NCBI GenBank assembly: GCA_032622095.1
Contig: CP136064.1
Coordinates: 189,831,794 to 189,895,793 of the forward strand
Length of the DNA: 64,000 bases
From: Siphonodentalium dalli
Taxonomy: Eukaryota > Mollusca > Scaphopoda > Gadilida > Siphonodentaliidae
Direction: 5' to 3'
Numbering within the stretch: the first letter of the stretch is position 1; each line of letters opens with the position of its first letter. Below are positions 10,221 through 23,392 of the stretch, in pieces. The position numbers and the translations under genes are program-made. The notes under the pieces are model-generated. The model had not been told where the DNA came from. It did no database searches and was given only the letters and a program-made list of their open reading frames with translations.

Positions 10221-12218
10221 TTGCTTGCTTTTTGTATTTGTTACTATATTTCAACCAATTTTACAGTTTGGTGTAAACATTTCTTTCCCCGTCGGTACGT
10301 TCCAGTTACAATACAAGTTACATCTGGTAAATCAACGAGAAATCGAATTTGGCATCAAGCGGATCGATGCTTATGGTGGTGTATAATAAATTCGGTGGTA
10401 GTATATGGTATGTGAAGAATAGACATCTTTCGCACAATGACTAAGAATCACGAATAGCTTGTAGTGGTCGTAAATATTTCGGACGGTCCAAAAACCTTTT
10501 CGCAGATCTGATGACTACGAGTCCGTTTGTGAGAAAATTGTGGCGTTCAAACTTCTTGCCACTCGCAATAAGGCGATATCGTGCTGTTTGTCGTGATTAT
10601 TTTGTACTTAATTGTGTTGTTATCAGGTCATATATAGCTTAGATATTTGTGTTTCGCAAGATTCTTTTGTTTCACGCGCGGCGAGGAACGATTTGTTTTG
10701 CATCTATGAGATATAAATTAAGGCCAAATGGCGATTACAATTTAAGATGGAGATGCACGTTTTGCACAAATACAACCAAATATGGCAAGAGATTTTCAAC
10801 AAAGAATTTCTCTGGATCTATCTGGTGAAAAATCTTGAATTTCACATTTCATCATCTTCATTGTTTGAAGAATCTGAGCAATGATTAAGAGGTGACAAAA
10901 ACAATGGATTTTAATACATTTGAGAGTTTGAAAATATAATTTTCTTTGTTGTCCCTTTCGGTACCAAGAACTGCTAGAATAATTAATAATATCACACAAC
11001 ACTCCAATCACCAATCATCTTATTGTCTTGGCTCCATGAGAGGAGGCTTAATTTGTATCAATATGTGGAGTTAGATTTTTTTTAATTACATAATATAGTG
11101 TCATACTCCCATATATTATAATGAAGAATAAAGCAGTCACAAATTTCCAGCCCAATGAAAACACACGTTGATATGTAATGTGATCCACTCAAGTCTCAAG
11201 CAGTGCACAATCAACAGGAAATTAAGCCACAGTAAAGATATATGGTGGTAAGCTTTAACTTGGTCATGAAGCCATAACCCAGAACTAATCTCAGCCCAAT
11301 TTTTCGTTGAACAACATGAATGACATGAAACTATTCAAATATAGAAAACTATTTGTTGGTAGTTGTCTTCTAAGTGAAAATAATCATAAAATGTCATGAA
11401 TCAAGAAAAATTAAGTCTCCTCTCATGATCTTCAGATATGATATCATGGATATATGAACTGCACTTTTTAAACAGATTTAATTTACAGAAGTTCTTGGTA
11501 CATGAAAACGCAGTGATGAAAACGGTGAAGTTTTAATATTGTCCATGCCATAAAAGTGAGTAAATGAGTTTATAATAACCGATTGTTCTTACATATTGTA
11601 TCACAATAATCGCTTGTACCAAATTTCACAAATAAATTCATGACAGATTTTGAGAAAAACCATTTAGAAATACCAGGAAATTTTGGCCAAAGGTGCATCT
11701 GACCCTTAAGAACACAATCTCATAGTCAACTGCCAAATTGAGGACCAGAGAAACGATTACGATATGATGTATTTGTGAGTTTTATTGAAACACCGAAACC
11801 GTACACATGTTATATCGTCGTTTCGGATATGGAAAAACAACTGATAGATTCGTTCAGCGAAAGGTGTCTAACGTTAACTTATAGTTTCGCCCTTAACTGG
11901 TTCATAATACCACGTGACATTCGCCTGGTGCGGGTATACCCTAAATAGAATCACCGGACCGTGGCCATTCCCGACCACAGCAATGCATTCTTTTTTCAAG
12001 ATATGCTTGTTTCGATGACCAAACAAATTGACGAAATTTCATGGCGTATAATGAGGTTTCAAACCATTACGTGCGTTTAAACATGGTAGCTGTCACTTTC
12101 CGTGGATCGACATAGGTCAATACACATGAAATAAGCATGAACTGACTTCCTATACGTATTAGAAAATTTATTAAAATGAAAGAAATGATCGCACCGGGTC
12201 ACATCAACACTAAAGAGT
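10221..12218. other. 2 kb without recognisable features
   Basis: AT-rich single-copy-looking sequence. The frames of 60-74 codons here show no domain. No tRNA-like or rRNA-like sequence was seen. Confidence 0.4.
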
Positions 12219-13889
12219 GTTATAGTTCGGGAGCCCGCATATGTTCTATTTACACTTTTGCATACAAAAGGTTTGACCCCCTAAAGTTGGTACCAATAAT
12301 GGAACATTCTGAAAAACCGATTTCTTAAGTTGCGCATTCCTGGGGTTTAGGGGCTGCTGAACCCCAAAAAGTGCCAAAAATCACTTCTATTTACACTTCC
12401 GCGTACATCGATGAATTTTGGTTTGTTGATACTCCTAAGTGTACTGATTAAGAAAACACAACTTAAGAAAGGGATTTTCCTGGGGTTTTCAGATAAGAAA
12501 GGGTGTCCCATGCTGAACCCCAAAACGTGATTTTTCACTTTTTATTTACACTTTCGCGTACATCCATAATTTTTGGTCTCAAAGTACTTTGATATATACT
12601 AATTATAAAAACACAACTTAAGAAGCAACTTTTCCTGGGGTTTTAAGATAAGAAGGGGATCATCGGGTCACCCCTCAAAACGTAAAAAAATAACTTTTAT
12701 TTACATGATTGCATTCGTCCAACGTGTGTGTATGTGCGCACACCCCTGGAACGTTGCACTATTACAACCAATACATCCCTAAATCGATACGATCAACTTA
12801 AGAAATATATATTCATGTCGTTTTCTGATGAGAACGAGACTTGTTACCACCCCCCCCCCCCACAACTCGATCCATTTTCTAGAACTATAAGTGAGCCAGT
12901 TTTATGAAAATAATAGCTGGAAAATATAGTAAAATGTATACAAATGTATATATGGAACTGGTTGAGTAATGTAACTTTATGTTGTGTTTTGTATATTAAC
13001 TGATCATTGGAGCAATTAAATATGCAATTATTGGGGTCCTAACCCCTTCCGATCCCTCAAAAATTTGATTGTACAGAATGCGGTGTAAAATGTTACCCAA
13101 AGAAATCACAATTAGGATTCTAGTCATATTTCAACAAGAAATGAATAGAACTTTGTAATGTGAGTGAGGCATATAATTACCTATGCATATTCCAAATCAC
13201 TGGAAATAAAATTCTTACTTTGGGCTCAAAATGTGTTGATGTATAAAATTGGCCATTCTGCATTCTTTACATTGAATACTAACATGTCTGATGCACCATG
13301 GTTAATTGTTACTATTTTCACCACTGACATCGTCACAAATATTGGACTTTTCTCTAAAAAACTTGACATAAATATTGGCAAAAATTCAGTTTTCAGGTTT
13401 GGACCATTTTTTTCAGGTAAAATATAACTATCTTTGGATTGAAAGGTGTTTATTGTTTTGGTCTATCTTAAATGTGTCACACTACGGTTTTTATAGACCA
13501 AATCGCTCAAGATGGCTTCCAAAATGGCAACCAAATTTGTAAAATGCTAATTTTTTACATATATCCCGAACATTCTCTGCATTATACGAAAAGGTAGCAA
13601 ATTGTGACTCACTTGGTTATTATACGTGTTAGTTAATTAACTGACAACTACATGTTCTATTCCCAATTGTCCCAGTTCCGTGTGGGGCATGACAAATTCA
13701 TTTTAAAGTATGTAATTTTGCCGAGAACCTATTTTGGTGATTTTGGCCATATTTATTGAAAGGAAATGGGCAGAACTTTGAGACAGAACTGAGATGGACC
13801 ATACTCTTTGGCTATTCTGGTCCATTATGATAACAAAAATGTCTACAGGATACAGTGTGGATGCCAAGATCGTAGCCAGGGAGTTACTC

Positions 13890-15157
13890 TGTGATCATAT
13901 GTGAGGTGAATAGGTATACAGAGAGTTATTGTATGTCATGACTGACGTGAGTAGGGATACAATGAGTGACTATATGGTTATAAGTGGGTTGTCCACGGTA
14001 AGATGCATCTAGGTATACAGGGAGAGGTCATGGTCAGGTGTGAGGTGAATCGGTATGCATGGAGTGACTGTATGGTGTATGATTGTGTATATCCAGTACG
14101 GGTGCATCCGGTGTGCCTGTATGGTCATTAGTGTGGTGTATGGATATAGCTACATGGTCATCTATGTGTTGATTATGTATATATGGAGTGACTGTAAGGT
14201 CATGGGTTGGATGTACATGTGTTGTATGTATGATCATGGATGGGGTGTGTGGATAGGTAGGTAGGGAGTTTATGGTTACGGGTAATGTGTATAGGTATAC
14301 ATGGAATGACTGTACGGTCATGATTGAATATGAATACCTGGAGTTAGCTGGGTGGACATTATCGAGCGTGTGGGTACATAGGGGGTGTCCTTGTGGTAAC
14401 GGGTGGGATGTATATTTATATATATCGTATTATCATTGGTGGGTGTATAGGGCGTGTATGATTATACAGTGAATTGCTGAATTGTCATGTGTGAGGTGTA
14501 TATGCCAGTATGGATTGTTTGATTGGTCGTATGTGCGGGTTTTTTTGTATATCTGGAAGGGCTGAATGGCCATTAGTGAGGGTTACATGTATACATGGAG
14601 TGAATCTATGGTCTAGTGTGGGCTGCATATGTATATCGAGTGGTTATATGACTATGTGTGTCGAATAGGTATACATGTAGTGACTGTGTTGTTAATGGTG
14701 AGATGAGTACATGTAGGTATACAAGTAGTGACTGTATGATCATAAATGTATTGGACATATATACAGGGGGAGGCAGGCGTATGAGTATACATGTACCTGG
14801 TGTTCATGTTTGGTGACTCGTGTCGCTATAGTCATGTGTAGGTTATACCAGTACACACACGTGTTGCTTTATTGTCATGGGCGAGGGATATGTGTATATA
14901 GCGAGTGGCTATATGGCCATGGATGAGGTGCATATATACAGGTATACAGGGGATGACCTTATGGCCAACGGTGAGATGAGTCGGTATACATGGAGTGACT
15001 ATATGGTTATGGGTCATGTTTAGGAGTATACCCGGTGTGCCTGCATTGTAACGCGTGGATGTATGGTCATCCGTGGTCATGGGCCAGGTGTACACGTGGG
15101 TAACTATATTGTTATGTCTGTGGTGTTTATGTATATATGTAATGACTGTGTGATAAT
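13890..15157. repeat. Degenerate minisatellite of about 42 bp, left inner arm
   Basis: Repeated units follow the pattern GAGGTG(A)ATAGGTATACA(T)GGAGTGACTGTATGGTCAT, with spacing near 42 bp and much drift. The complement occurs in the right inner arm. Because 42 is divisible by three, several frames stay open through it on both strands and give histidine- and tyrosine-rich translations. These should not be read as genes. Confidence 0.8.
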
Positions 15158-15242
15158 GGGTGGCTATCGCTTTCCACGATATGACATAACCTCTCTATTG
15201 ATTAACATATCCTTGAGTTATTGTGGAAAGCGATAGCCACCC
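15158..15242. repeat. Central stem of the giant palindrome
   Basis: GGGTGGCTATCGCTTTCCAC at 15158-15177 is the exact reverse complement of 15223-15242. The two are separated by a 45-base loop. This is the axis of the whole structure. The diverged second palindrome has the related halves at about 44197-44206 and 44684-44702. Confidence 0.92.
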
Positions 15243-15910
15243 AAGGTACACATGCACAACCCACCCATTACCCCAGTCACTCCATATGTACATAAACACC
15301 ACACAAATGACAACATAGTCACCCACGTTATACACGTACATGTATTAGTACACCTGATCATACAGCCATACTTGGTTATACCCGTACATACCACAAATGA
15401 GATACAGCCACGAGTCACCATGCATGACCACCAGGTATACACCTACACCCGACCACTTAGTCACTCTGTGTATACATATTCACTACATTCACGATCATAC
15501 AGTCACTCATTGTATACATATTCACCTCACCATGGACCATACAGTCACTCATTGTATACATATTCACCTCACCATGGACCATACAGCCACTACATGTATA
15601 CATATTCGACATACCCATGACCATGGAGTCAATCCAGGTATATATATGCACATCACCAATGGTGAGCCCTTCCAGATATACCAATATCCGCACATACGAC
15701 CATTCATAAGTTCCATACTTGCCATACTCATACACGCCATCCATGATAATAAATCTACTCCCCATACACCACCAATGATAACACATCCACAACATATATA
15801 AATATACGTCCCACCGTTACCAACATGGCACTCCCTATATACCCACACATCATTCATGACCATACAATAACTCCCTGTATACCTATTATCCTCATCTATG
15901 ATCATAACTC
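15243..15910. repeat. 42-bp minisatellite, right inner arm
   Basis: The clearest tandem units are at about 15465-15610. Two consecutive 42-bp units there are identical (CACTCATTGTATACATATTC...), and others are diverged. Overlapping frames at 15252-15620 and 15397-15801 arise from the repeat and encode a 14-residue period rich in His, Tyr and Ser. Confidence 0.82.
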
Positions 15911-17038
15911 CCTGGCTACCATCGTGGCTTATCCAGTTGATAATTTTTTATCATAATGGGCCAGAATACCCACATATAATGGTTCATCTCAGTTTAGTCT
16001 CAAAGTTCTGCCCATTTCCTTTCAATAATATGGTTCTCCGCAAAATTCCATACTGCAACTTTAAAATGAATTTGTCATGCCCCATACGGAACTGGGACAA
16101 ACATAATAGAACGTAGTTGTCAGTTAATTACATTGTAACTAACACGTACAATAACCAAGTGAGTCACAATTTGCCACTTTTTTTTTCGGATAACGCAGAG
16201 AATAATGTTCGGGATATCTTAACTTTTAGCTTTTTACAAATTTGGTTGCCATTTTGGAAGCCATCTTGAGCAATTTAGTCTATAAACACCGTAGTGTGAC
16301 ACATTTAAGATAGACCAAAACAATAAACACCTTTCAATCCAAAGATAGTTGTATTTTACTTGAACGAATGGTCGAACCCTGAAAAGTGAATTCTTATGTC
16401 CAATATTTCTGGTAAATGTCAGTGGTGACAAACTGACAATAGTAAATATGATCCATGGTGCATCAGACATGTTAGTATACAATGTATAGAAAACAGATTA
16501 GTCAATTTTGTACATCAACCACAACTTGTAAGCGATTGCAGGACACCCTGGGGCAATATTTACCATTTTCCATATTTTAGCGGCCATTTTCGCAGCCATT
16601 TTGAGCCAAGGTAAGATTTATGGTTCCAGAGATTTGGAATATTCATAGGTAATGATATGCCTCACTTAAATTACAATTTTCTTTTCATTTCTTGTTGAAA
16701 TATGACTAGAATCCCAATTGTGTTTTTTTTTTTAATTTTGTACTGCGTTTTGTAAAATACAATTTTTGAGGGATCGGAAGGGGTTAGGACCCCAATAATT
16801 GCATATTTAATTGCTCCAATGATCAGTTAATATAAAAAACACAAAATAAAGTTGCACTACTCAACCAGTTCCAAACAGCATGAATTGATCTAGAAGTTAT
16901 TTGTGAAAAAATGTCATATTTTCAACTTCCGGCAGCCATTTTGGCGGCCATCTTGAATGGTGAGTTTCAATTTTGGCCTAAAAAAGTGTCATTATGTCTT
17001 AGCTTCACGAAAATATATACATTTGTATACATTTGACT

Positions 17039-18906
17039 AGATTTTCCCGCTATAATTTTCATAAAACTGGCTCACTTATAGTTCTAGAAAATGGATCGTG
17101 TTGTGGGGGGGGGGGGGGGGGGGGTAACAAGTCTCGTTCTTATCAGAAAACGACATGAATATATATTTCTTAAGTTGATCGTATCGATTTAGGGATGTAT
17201 TGGTTGTAATAGTGCAACGTTCCATGGGTGTACGCACATACACACACGTTGGACGAATGCAATCATGTAAATAAAAGTGATTTTTTTACGTTTTGAGGGG
17301 TGACCCGATGACCCCCTTCTTATCTTAAAACCCCAGGAAAAGTTGCTTCTTAAGTTGTGTTTTTATAATTAGTATATATCAAAGTACTTTGAGACCAAAA
17401 ATTATGGATGTACCCGAAAGTGTAAATAAAAAGTGAAAAATCACGTTTTGGGGTTCAGCATGGGACCCCCTTTCTTATCTGAAAACCCCAGGAAAATCCC
17501 TTTCTTAAGTTGTGTTTTCTTAATCAGTACACTTAGGAGTATCAACAAACCAAAATTCATCGATGTACGCGGAAGTGTAAATAGAAGTGATTTTTGGCAC
17601 TTTTTGGGGTTCAGCAGCCCCTAAACCCCAGGAATGCGCAACTTAAGAAATCGGTTTTTCAGAATGTTCCATTATTGGTACCAACTTTAGGGGGTCAAAC
17701 CTTTTGTACGCAAAAGTGTAAATAGAACATATGCGGGCTCCCGAACTATTATCTTTTAGATATTCCATCCACGGTCACATAAAGAGCGTTCACTTCTGAG
17801 TCCAACGGAGTCAGTTACAATCTGTTGATAAATGTCTACCAATATACCACGACAGTGAGTTTTTCTGGTGGGATATAAAGTCCGCATATCAGTATTCTAT
17901 GTATTTATCGAGCCATATTTCAAAGCCACATGGCGTTTTGATGTTGAGACCCATATTGTACCTAGACATGTTCGTTTGTGTCACATTCCCGTCCGGTTCT
18001 GGGGATCAAAATAGTTTAAATTTACAGGGGCCGATTTTACACCAAATATGTCTAACTGACTATTCAGCTTTCCAGACAAGAGAAAAAAGAAAAATACTTG
18101 CATTCACATTTGTGTGACACAGGCATCGTGAAACTCCACATATGAATCCATCAGTTTTAAAGATGGATTATCTCTTCATATAACAAATTTGAATAGTTGC
18201 CTGGGTATAAAATAATAACTATGAATTGAAGACCCCTCTCCGGAAACGCTTCTATCAATTAAAGATACGGGCGGCGTTGGCGGTGGGTATGCTGTTAAAA
18301 TATTCAGCTCCGTCAAAAACCGCCATAAACAGAAAGAATAGTAAAATATAGACATACCTTGTTCTTATACCAATCAGATATATGGCATAAACAGTACGTT
18401 ATTGTCAAATGTTTTTCCTTTGGTATGTAAACAAAAGCAAAAAAAAAAACCTTACAGAATCTGGCTTTTGTTTAGATCCGGATATGGTAAACATAAAGAG
18501 TGTTATTTGTTACTGTTTTCCTGATATGGAAATAATAAAGAGCGTTTATATCATTTGTGTGTGATTAACCGGACAGGGGTCTTCGATTCACATGTAATAT
18601 TGTATACCCCGGTAACTACACATGTCTACAAAGAGATAGACCATCTTTAAGCTGAAAACGAGTACATTGAAACAAACTTCAGCCCAAAATTTACTCGACG
18701 GGGAAGTCGTGTGAGATTGCCGATAATAATTTAGGAACTTTCTTTTTATCTACTGATTTTGGGAAACGGAAGCATGGACGCTCTTTATCAGGACCGATTA
18801 TTGACAATATAATGATTGTAAGTCTCTGTTTCTCAATATCCGTTATGTACTGATTTGGATTTTGGATACAGTGAGAATAAAGCATAATATATCTGCCTAC
18901 AAAATA
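17039..18906 (+). repeat. Tandem duplication, unit 1 (1.87 kb)
   Basis: Unit 1 starts AGATTTTCCCGCTATAATTT and is repeated almost base for base from 18907. The offset is 1868 bp before the poly(G) tract and 1866 bp after it. Visible differences are the tract length (20 versus 18 G) and a few substitutions and indels (for example near 17411/19277 and 18885/20750). The first 0.7 kb is the right outer arm of the giant palindrome. Confidence 0.92.
18161..18646. mobile_element. 486-bp TTAA element (AGATGG ends), copy 1
   Basis: Flanked by TTAA at 18157-18160 and 18647-18650. Termini are AGATGGATTATCTCTT and its imperfect complement AGAGATAGACCATCT. Inverted similarity continues inward to GAAGACCCCTCTCCGG / CCGGACAGGGGTCTTC. 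The interior carries variants of the ATAAAGAGCGTTT motif at about 18492 and 18534. There is no transposase. TTAA plus AG ends again suggests a Kolobok-like origin (inference). Confidence 0.72.
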
Positions 18907-20770
18907 AGATTTTCCCGCTATAATTTTCATAAAACTGGCTCACTTATAGTTCTAGAAAATGGATCGTGTTGTGGGGGGGGGGGGGGGGGGTAACAAGTCT
19001 CGTTCTTATCAGAAAACGACATGAATATATATTTCTTAAGTTGATCGTATCGATTTAGGGATGTATTGGTTGTAATAGTGCAACGTTCCATGGGTGTACG
19101 CACATACACACACGTTGGACGAATGCAATCATGTAAATAAAAGTGATTTTTTTACGTTTTGAGGGGTGACCCGATGACCCCCTTCTTATCTTAAAACCCC
19201 AGGAAAAGTTGCTTCTTAAGTTGTGTTTTTATAATTAGTATATATCAAAGTACTTTGAGACCAAAAATTATGGATGTACGCGAAAGTGTAAATAAAAAGT
19301 GAAAAATCACGTTTTGGGGTTCAGCATGGGACCCCCTTTCTTATCTGAAAACCCCAGGAAAATCCCTTTCTTAAGTTGTGTTTTCTTAATCAGTACACTT
19401 AGGAGTATCAACAAACCAAAATTCATCGATGTACGCGGAAGTGTAAATAGAAGTGATTTTTGGCACTTTTTGGGGTTCAGCAGCCCCTAAACCCCAGGAA
19501 TGCGCAACTTAAGAAATCGGTTTTTCAGAATGTTCCATTATTGGTACCAACTTTAGGGGGTCAAACCTTTTGTACGCAAAAGTGTAAATAGAACATATGC
19601 GGGCTCCCGAACTATTATCTTTTAGATATTCCATCCACGGTCACATAAAGAGCGTTCACTTCTGAGTCCAACGGAGTCAGTTACAATCTGTTGATAAATT
19701 TCTACCAATATACCACGACAGTGAGTTTTTCTGGTGGGATATAAAGTCCGCATATCAGTATTCTATGTATTTATCGAGCCATATTTCAAAGCCACATGGC
19801 GTTTTGATGTTGAGACCCATATTGTACCTAGACATGTTCGTTTGTGTCACATTCCCGTCCGGTTCTGGGGATCAAAATAGTTTAAATTTACAGGGGCCGA
19901 TTTTACACCAAATATGTCTAACTGACTATTCAGCTTTCCAGACAAGAGAAAAAAGAAAAATACTTGCATTCACATTTGTGTGACACAGGCATCGTGAAAC
20001 TCCACATATGAATCCATCAGTTTTAAAGATGGATTATCTCTTCATATAACAAATTTGAATAGTTGCCTGGGTATAAAATAATAACTATGAATTGAAGACC
20101 CCTCTCCTGAAACGCTTCTATCAATTAAAGATACGGGCGGCGTTGGCGGTGGGTATGCTGTTAAAATATTCAGCTCCGTCAAAAACCGCCATAAACAGAA
20201 AGAATAGTAAAATATAGACATACCTTGTTCTTATACCAATCAGATATATGGCATAAACAGTACGTTATTGTCAAATGTTTTTCCTTTGGTATGTAAACAA
20301 AAGCAAAAAAAAAAACCTTACAGAATCTGGCTTTTGTTTAGATCCGGATATGGTAAACATAAAGAGTGTTATTTGTTACTGTTTTCCTGATATGGAAATA
20401 ATAAAGAGCGTTTATATCATTTGTGTGTGATTAACCGGACAGGGGTCTTCGATTCACATGTAATATTGTATACCCCGGTAACTACACATGTCTACAAAGA
20501 GATAGACCATCTTTAAGCTGAAAACGAGTACATTGAAACAAACTTCAGCCCAAAATTTACTCGACGGGGAAGTCGTGTGAGATTGCCGATAATAATTTAG
20601 GAACTTTCTTTTTATCTACTGATTTTGGGAAACGGAAGCATGGACGCTCTTTATCAGGACCGATTATTGACAATATAATGATTGTAAGTCTCTGTTTCTC
20701 AATATCCGTTATGTACTGATTTGGATTTTGGATACAGTGAGAATAAAGCACATATATCTGCCTACAAAAT
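18907..20770 (+). repeat. Tandem duplication, unit 2 (1.87 kb)
   Basis: Near-identical direct copy of 17039-18906, ending CCTACAAAAT at 20770. The join between units is clean, with no extra bases. The similarity implies a recent duplication, local gene conversion or an assembly duplication. The repeated short frames in both units are identical only because the DNA is. Confidence 0.92.
20027..20512. mobile_element. 486-bp TTAA element (AGATGG ends), copy 2
   Basis: Same element as 18161-18646, carried along by the tandem duplication, so it is not an independent insertion. Flanking TTAA is preserved. Confidence 0.72.
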
Positions 20771-21756
20771 TAATGATAGTGATTTCAAGTATTTTTATTT
20801 TGCTAAAAGTTACCCTAGGAATGTTCGGTTAATTTAGTATCAAATCGGACCGTGTACATGCTCTTTAGTAAGAGCATCGAAGAAAAACAGAAACGAACAA
20901 GATAACTGCTGTTGTTCAACATCTTCATCATGGAAACGAATTATTGTTCTTATGCCAAAGTGGTGTGGCGGTGCCTCTTTCAACATGAGCAATATTTCAT
21001 GTTGTATCCGTTTTCTTTGTCCTGGTACACATATTCCTGTTGGAAAAACAATAGATCAGCCAGTTTCCATTTTTTATATTTAAATCACACGTCTAATTTT
21101 GTTAACAAGGGTATAATATGCCATTGAATGATCCGTTAAGAAGAATATTCATTCAAATATCTCCAACAAACCGTAACTAACGACAATCAGTCTGGTTCTG
21201 TGTGGTATACAGAAATACATTATGTATGGTGAATCAATACAATGAGTTGGGAAATCACTAATATTGTTACCAAAATGATAATTTCCACATTCTCCTGTTG
21301 ATTGCTGGCAACATCTCATATACACCCCGGAGATAAAGCAGACGAATTTGAAATTAGTTACCCAATATTTGACCATAAGTGTTCGATGCTTCCTGACCCA
21401 TACACAATCATGTCTATCTCGCATCACTATATTTACATGTATAAGAAGAGCAATATTGTTTATAAGCTAAAAGAACCAATTCAGTATTCGAACCGCCCCG
21501 CGATATTAATGCAGCTAAATTTTGTTTAGTGTAATTCTCGGAATGGGACTCTTGTGTGTTTCTCTGTCTGCCGTCTGTTATCTGAAGATCACAGCCCTCA
21601 TTCGAAGAATCTATGTAGACTAATACAAATATTTTACCATTTAATGACATTTAAAATGCAAATTTCAAACTTATGAAGTAACAAAACCCTACGTGACGTA
21701 TACATGATATGTCTAATCCCATATCAAAGCAACATAAAATGAACTTAAAATAAATG
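20771..21756. other. No recognised feature
   Basis: Several overlapping frames of 60-92 codons on both strands, none with a domain. No repeat partner was noticed elsewhere in the window. Confidence 0.35.
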
Positions 21757-21917
21757 ATATAGAGGATCTCCAACGAGATGTTGGGATATTATTTTATGAA
21801 ACGGGGTTTGATAAATTTGATTCACAACGAGTCGTAGACGAGTTTTGAATAATATTTATCAAACGAGTTTCATAAAATGTTATATCCCAGCATAACGAGT
21901 TGAAGATCTTATATATC
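21757..21917. repeat. Foldback repeat of about 160 bp
   Basis: The left arm (GAGGATCTCCAACGAG ... TTTATGAAAC ... TTTGATAAAT) is the imperfect complement of the right arm (ATTTATCAAA ... GTTTCATAAA ... CGAGTTGAAGATCTT). The central spacer contains ACGAGTCGTAGACGAG. Non-coding, MITE-like. Confidence 0.75.
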
Positions 21918-22433
21918 AAATGAAAAAACTAGAGCTTTATGCCTTTTTAACAAATCAAAATCTTTAAAAGAAGCTGAAAAAATGCATGTAAAATGCATAC
22001 ATGCACGGCGTTGGCTGAGACGCTTCACAACCGCATACGACAGTATTGCGCGCTCTGCCTTGCGACGAAACGTATAATCCCCCAATTTTCCTCTTTGTTT
22101 TTGTGCCTATTTTCGTTAGTGCAACGATGTTGGACAATAATTGAACTTTCACGAACAAAGCAATCGTTTTGCAATGTATGGTATTGGTGTCAAGCGCGGC
22201 TTTTCTAAATAGTATTAATCCGCGAGGTAATTTTCTTGGCGCGATGCCAATTATCCCGGAACTAGTGAGAGATAAGAAAATATCTAATGGATTTTTCAAT
22301 GATATTATAGGAGTTTCATGTAATATAGGCATATCTCATTGGACAGTTTAAAATATCTAGTAAATAACTGAGTTTTTCAGAGATTTAAAATGCGAATTAT
22401 ATTAATCAAATAAAAGCATTAAAGATGCATAAT
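21918..22433. other. No recognised gene
   Basis: A 122-codon minus frame at 21964-22332 is the longest here but has no known motif. Overlapping plus frames are equally plausible. It is left unannotated. Confidence 0.35.
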
Positions 22434-22640
22434 CCGATTAAGCCTTCGGGGGTAAAACATATTTGATTCGAGTCGATGTACCCACCTATCAAAGCTCAGA
22501 GTTATTAGATATCGATTTTTGAAATCTATTATTTTTCACCATCGAGACTTATTAGTGGCTCAGTAAAAAAGTCGACGGGCCGACGGTCTCGGACCAAATT
22601 GTAGGTGAAGATGGATAACTCTAAAATCAAGAGGCTTTGT
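22434..22640 (+). repeat. Partial copy of the 25704-26141 TTAA element
   Basis: It shares GCTTCGGGGGTAAAA, ATTTGATTCGAGTCGA, AAAGCTCAGAGTTATTAGAT, GGATAACTCTAAAATCAAG and neighbouring blocks, in the same order as 25793-25980. The terminal inverted repeats are absent. Confidence 0.7.
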
Positions 22641-23389
22641 GTTGATAATAAGGCAAAATTTCGTCGCACAACATGTTGATAAATAACACGTTTCGGACAA
22701 TTTTATACTATAGTTGACAGTGGTTAACATTATTTTTGGGCAATTAATCGATTATGATAACGGAAGCGACATTTCTAAAAATGTTGTTGTTGTTGTTGTT
22801 GGAATCTGATTATATGGGAACCATCGAATCAGATTAAGTACATTTAAACTTAGAACCAACATCTATCAATACAGGTTTACATGTGGTGTAACATAACATA
22901 TTCTCACGATATACCCATTTCAATTAAATTGAATTTATTGTCGCCGTATAACCTGGTATAACGACATTTAATTGGCAATTATGGCAAACGTGTATGAGAA
23001 TCTGAAGATCTCATACTGTATGCATACATTTATTGCAAATCTTATTGCAGATATCGCCATGTGCATTCATTATATTAATTCATTCATACATATTTACTAC
23101 ACCCCTTCAACACACACATATATATAGTGTCTATATGATCAAATTGCCTATCATTTCTGATCTACAAGTAATCAGTATCCTCGTATACTTACCACCAGCA
23201 TCTCCACTTATTAGCGTTTACGAAATTGCCTATTAATTAAAAATATTTGCTGAGTGAATTCTCACGATGCACCAATGCACAATTTGACTTATGTTCTCTT
23301 TAATATAACACTCAATTGAATTGACAACCATGACCACAAGTATAGAAATTGTAAGTTGCAAAATTACTTTTCATGCGTCTGTTGCAAAT
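22641..23389. other. No recognised gene; short (TTG)n run
   Basis: A TTG microsatellite lies at about 22783-22800. Nothing else identifiable. Confidence 0.4.
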
Positions 23390-23392
23390 ATT

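Larger units (their letters stand above)
12219..17748. repeat. Giant imperfect palindrome, about 5.5 kb
   Basis: The left arm starts ATAGTTCGGGAGCCCGCATA, and the right arm ends with the complement. Arm order is mirrored throughout. The outer block is 12219-12862 versus 17105-17748, including a C12 tract facing a G20 tract. A middle block is 12890-13870 versus about 15940-17100. The inner minisatellite blocks flank a perfect central stem at 15158-15242. The right arm carries extra sequence with CAGCCATTTTGAGCC-type motifs around 16570-16960. No transposase was seen. The architecture (long inverted repeats with internal tandem repeats) resembles foldback elements such as Drosophila FB; that comparison is inference. 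Confidence 0.85.

Noticed and set aside
12219-17748. Interpretation as an LTR retrotransposon
   Set aside because: The long repeats are inverted, not direct, and there is no gag/pol coding, primer-binding site or polypurine tract.
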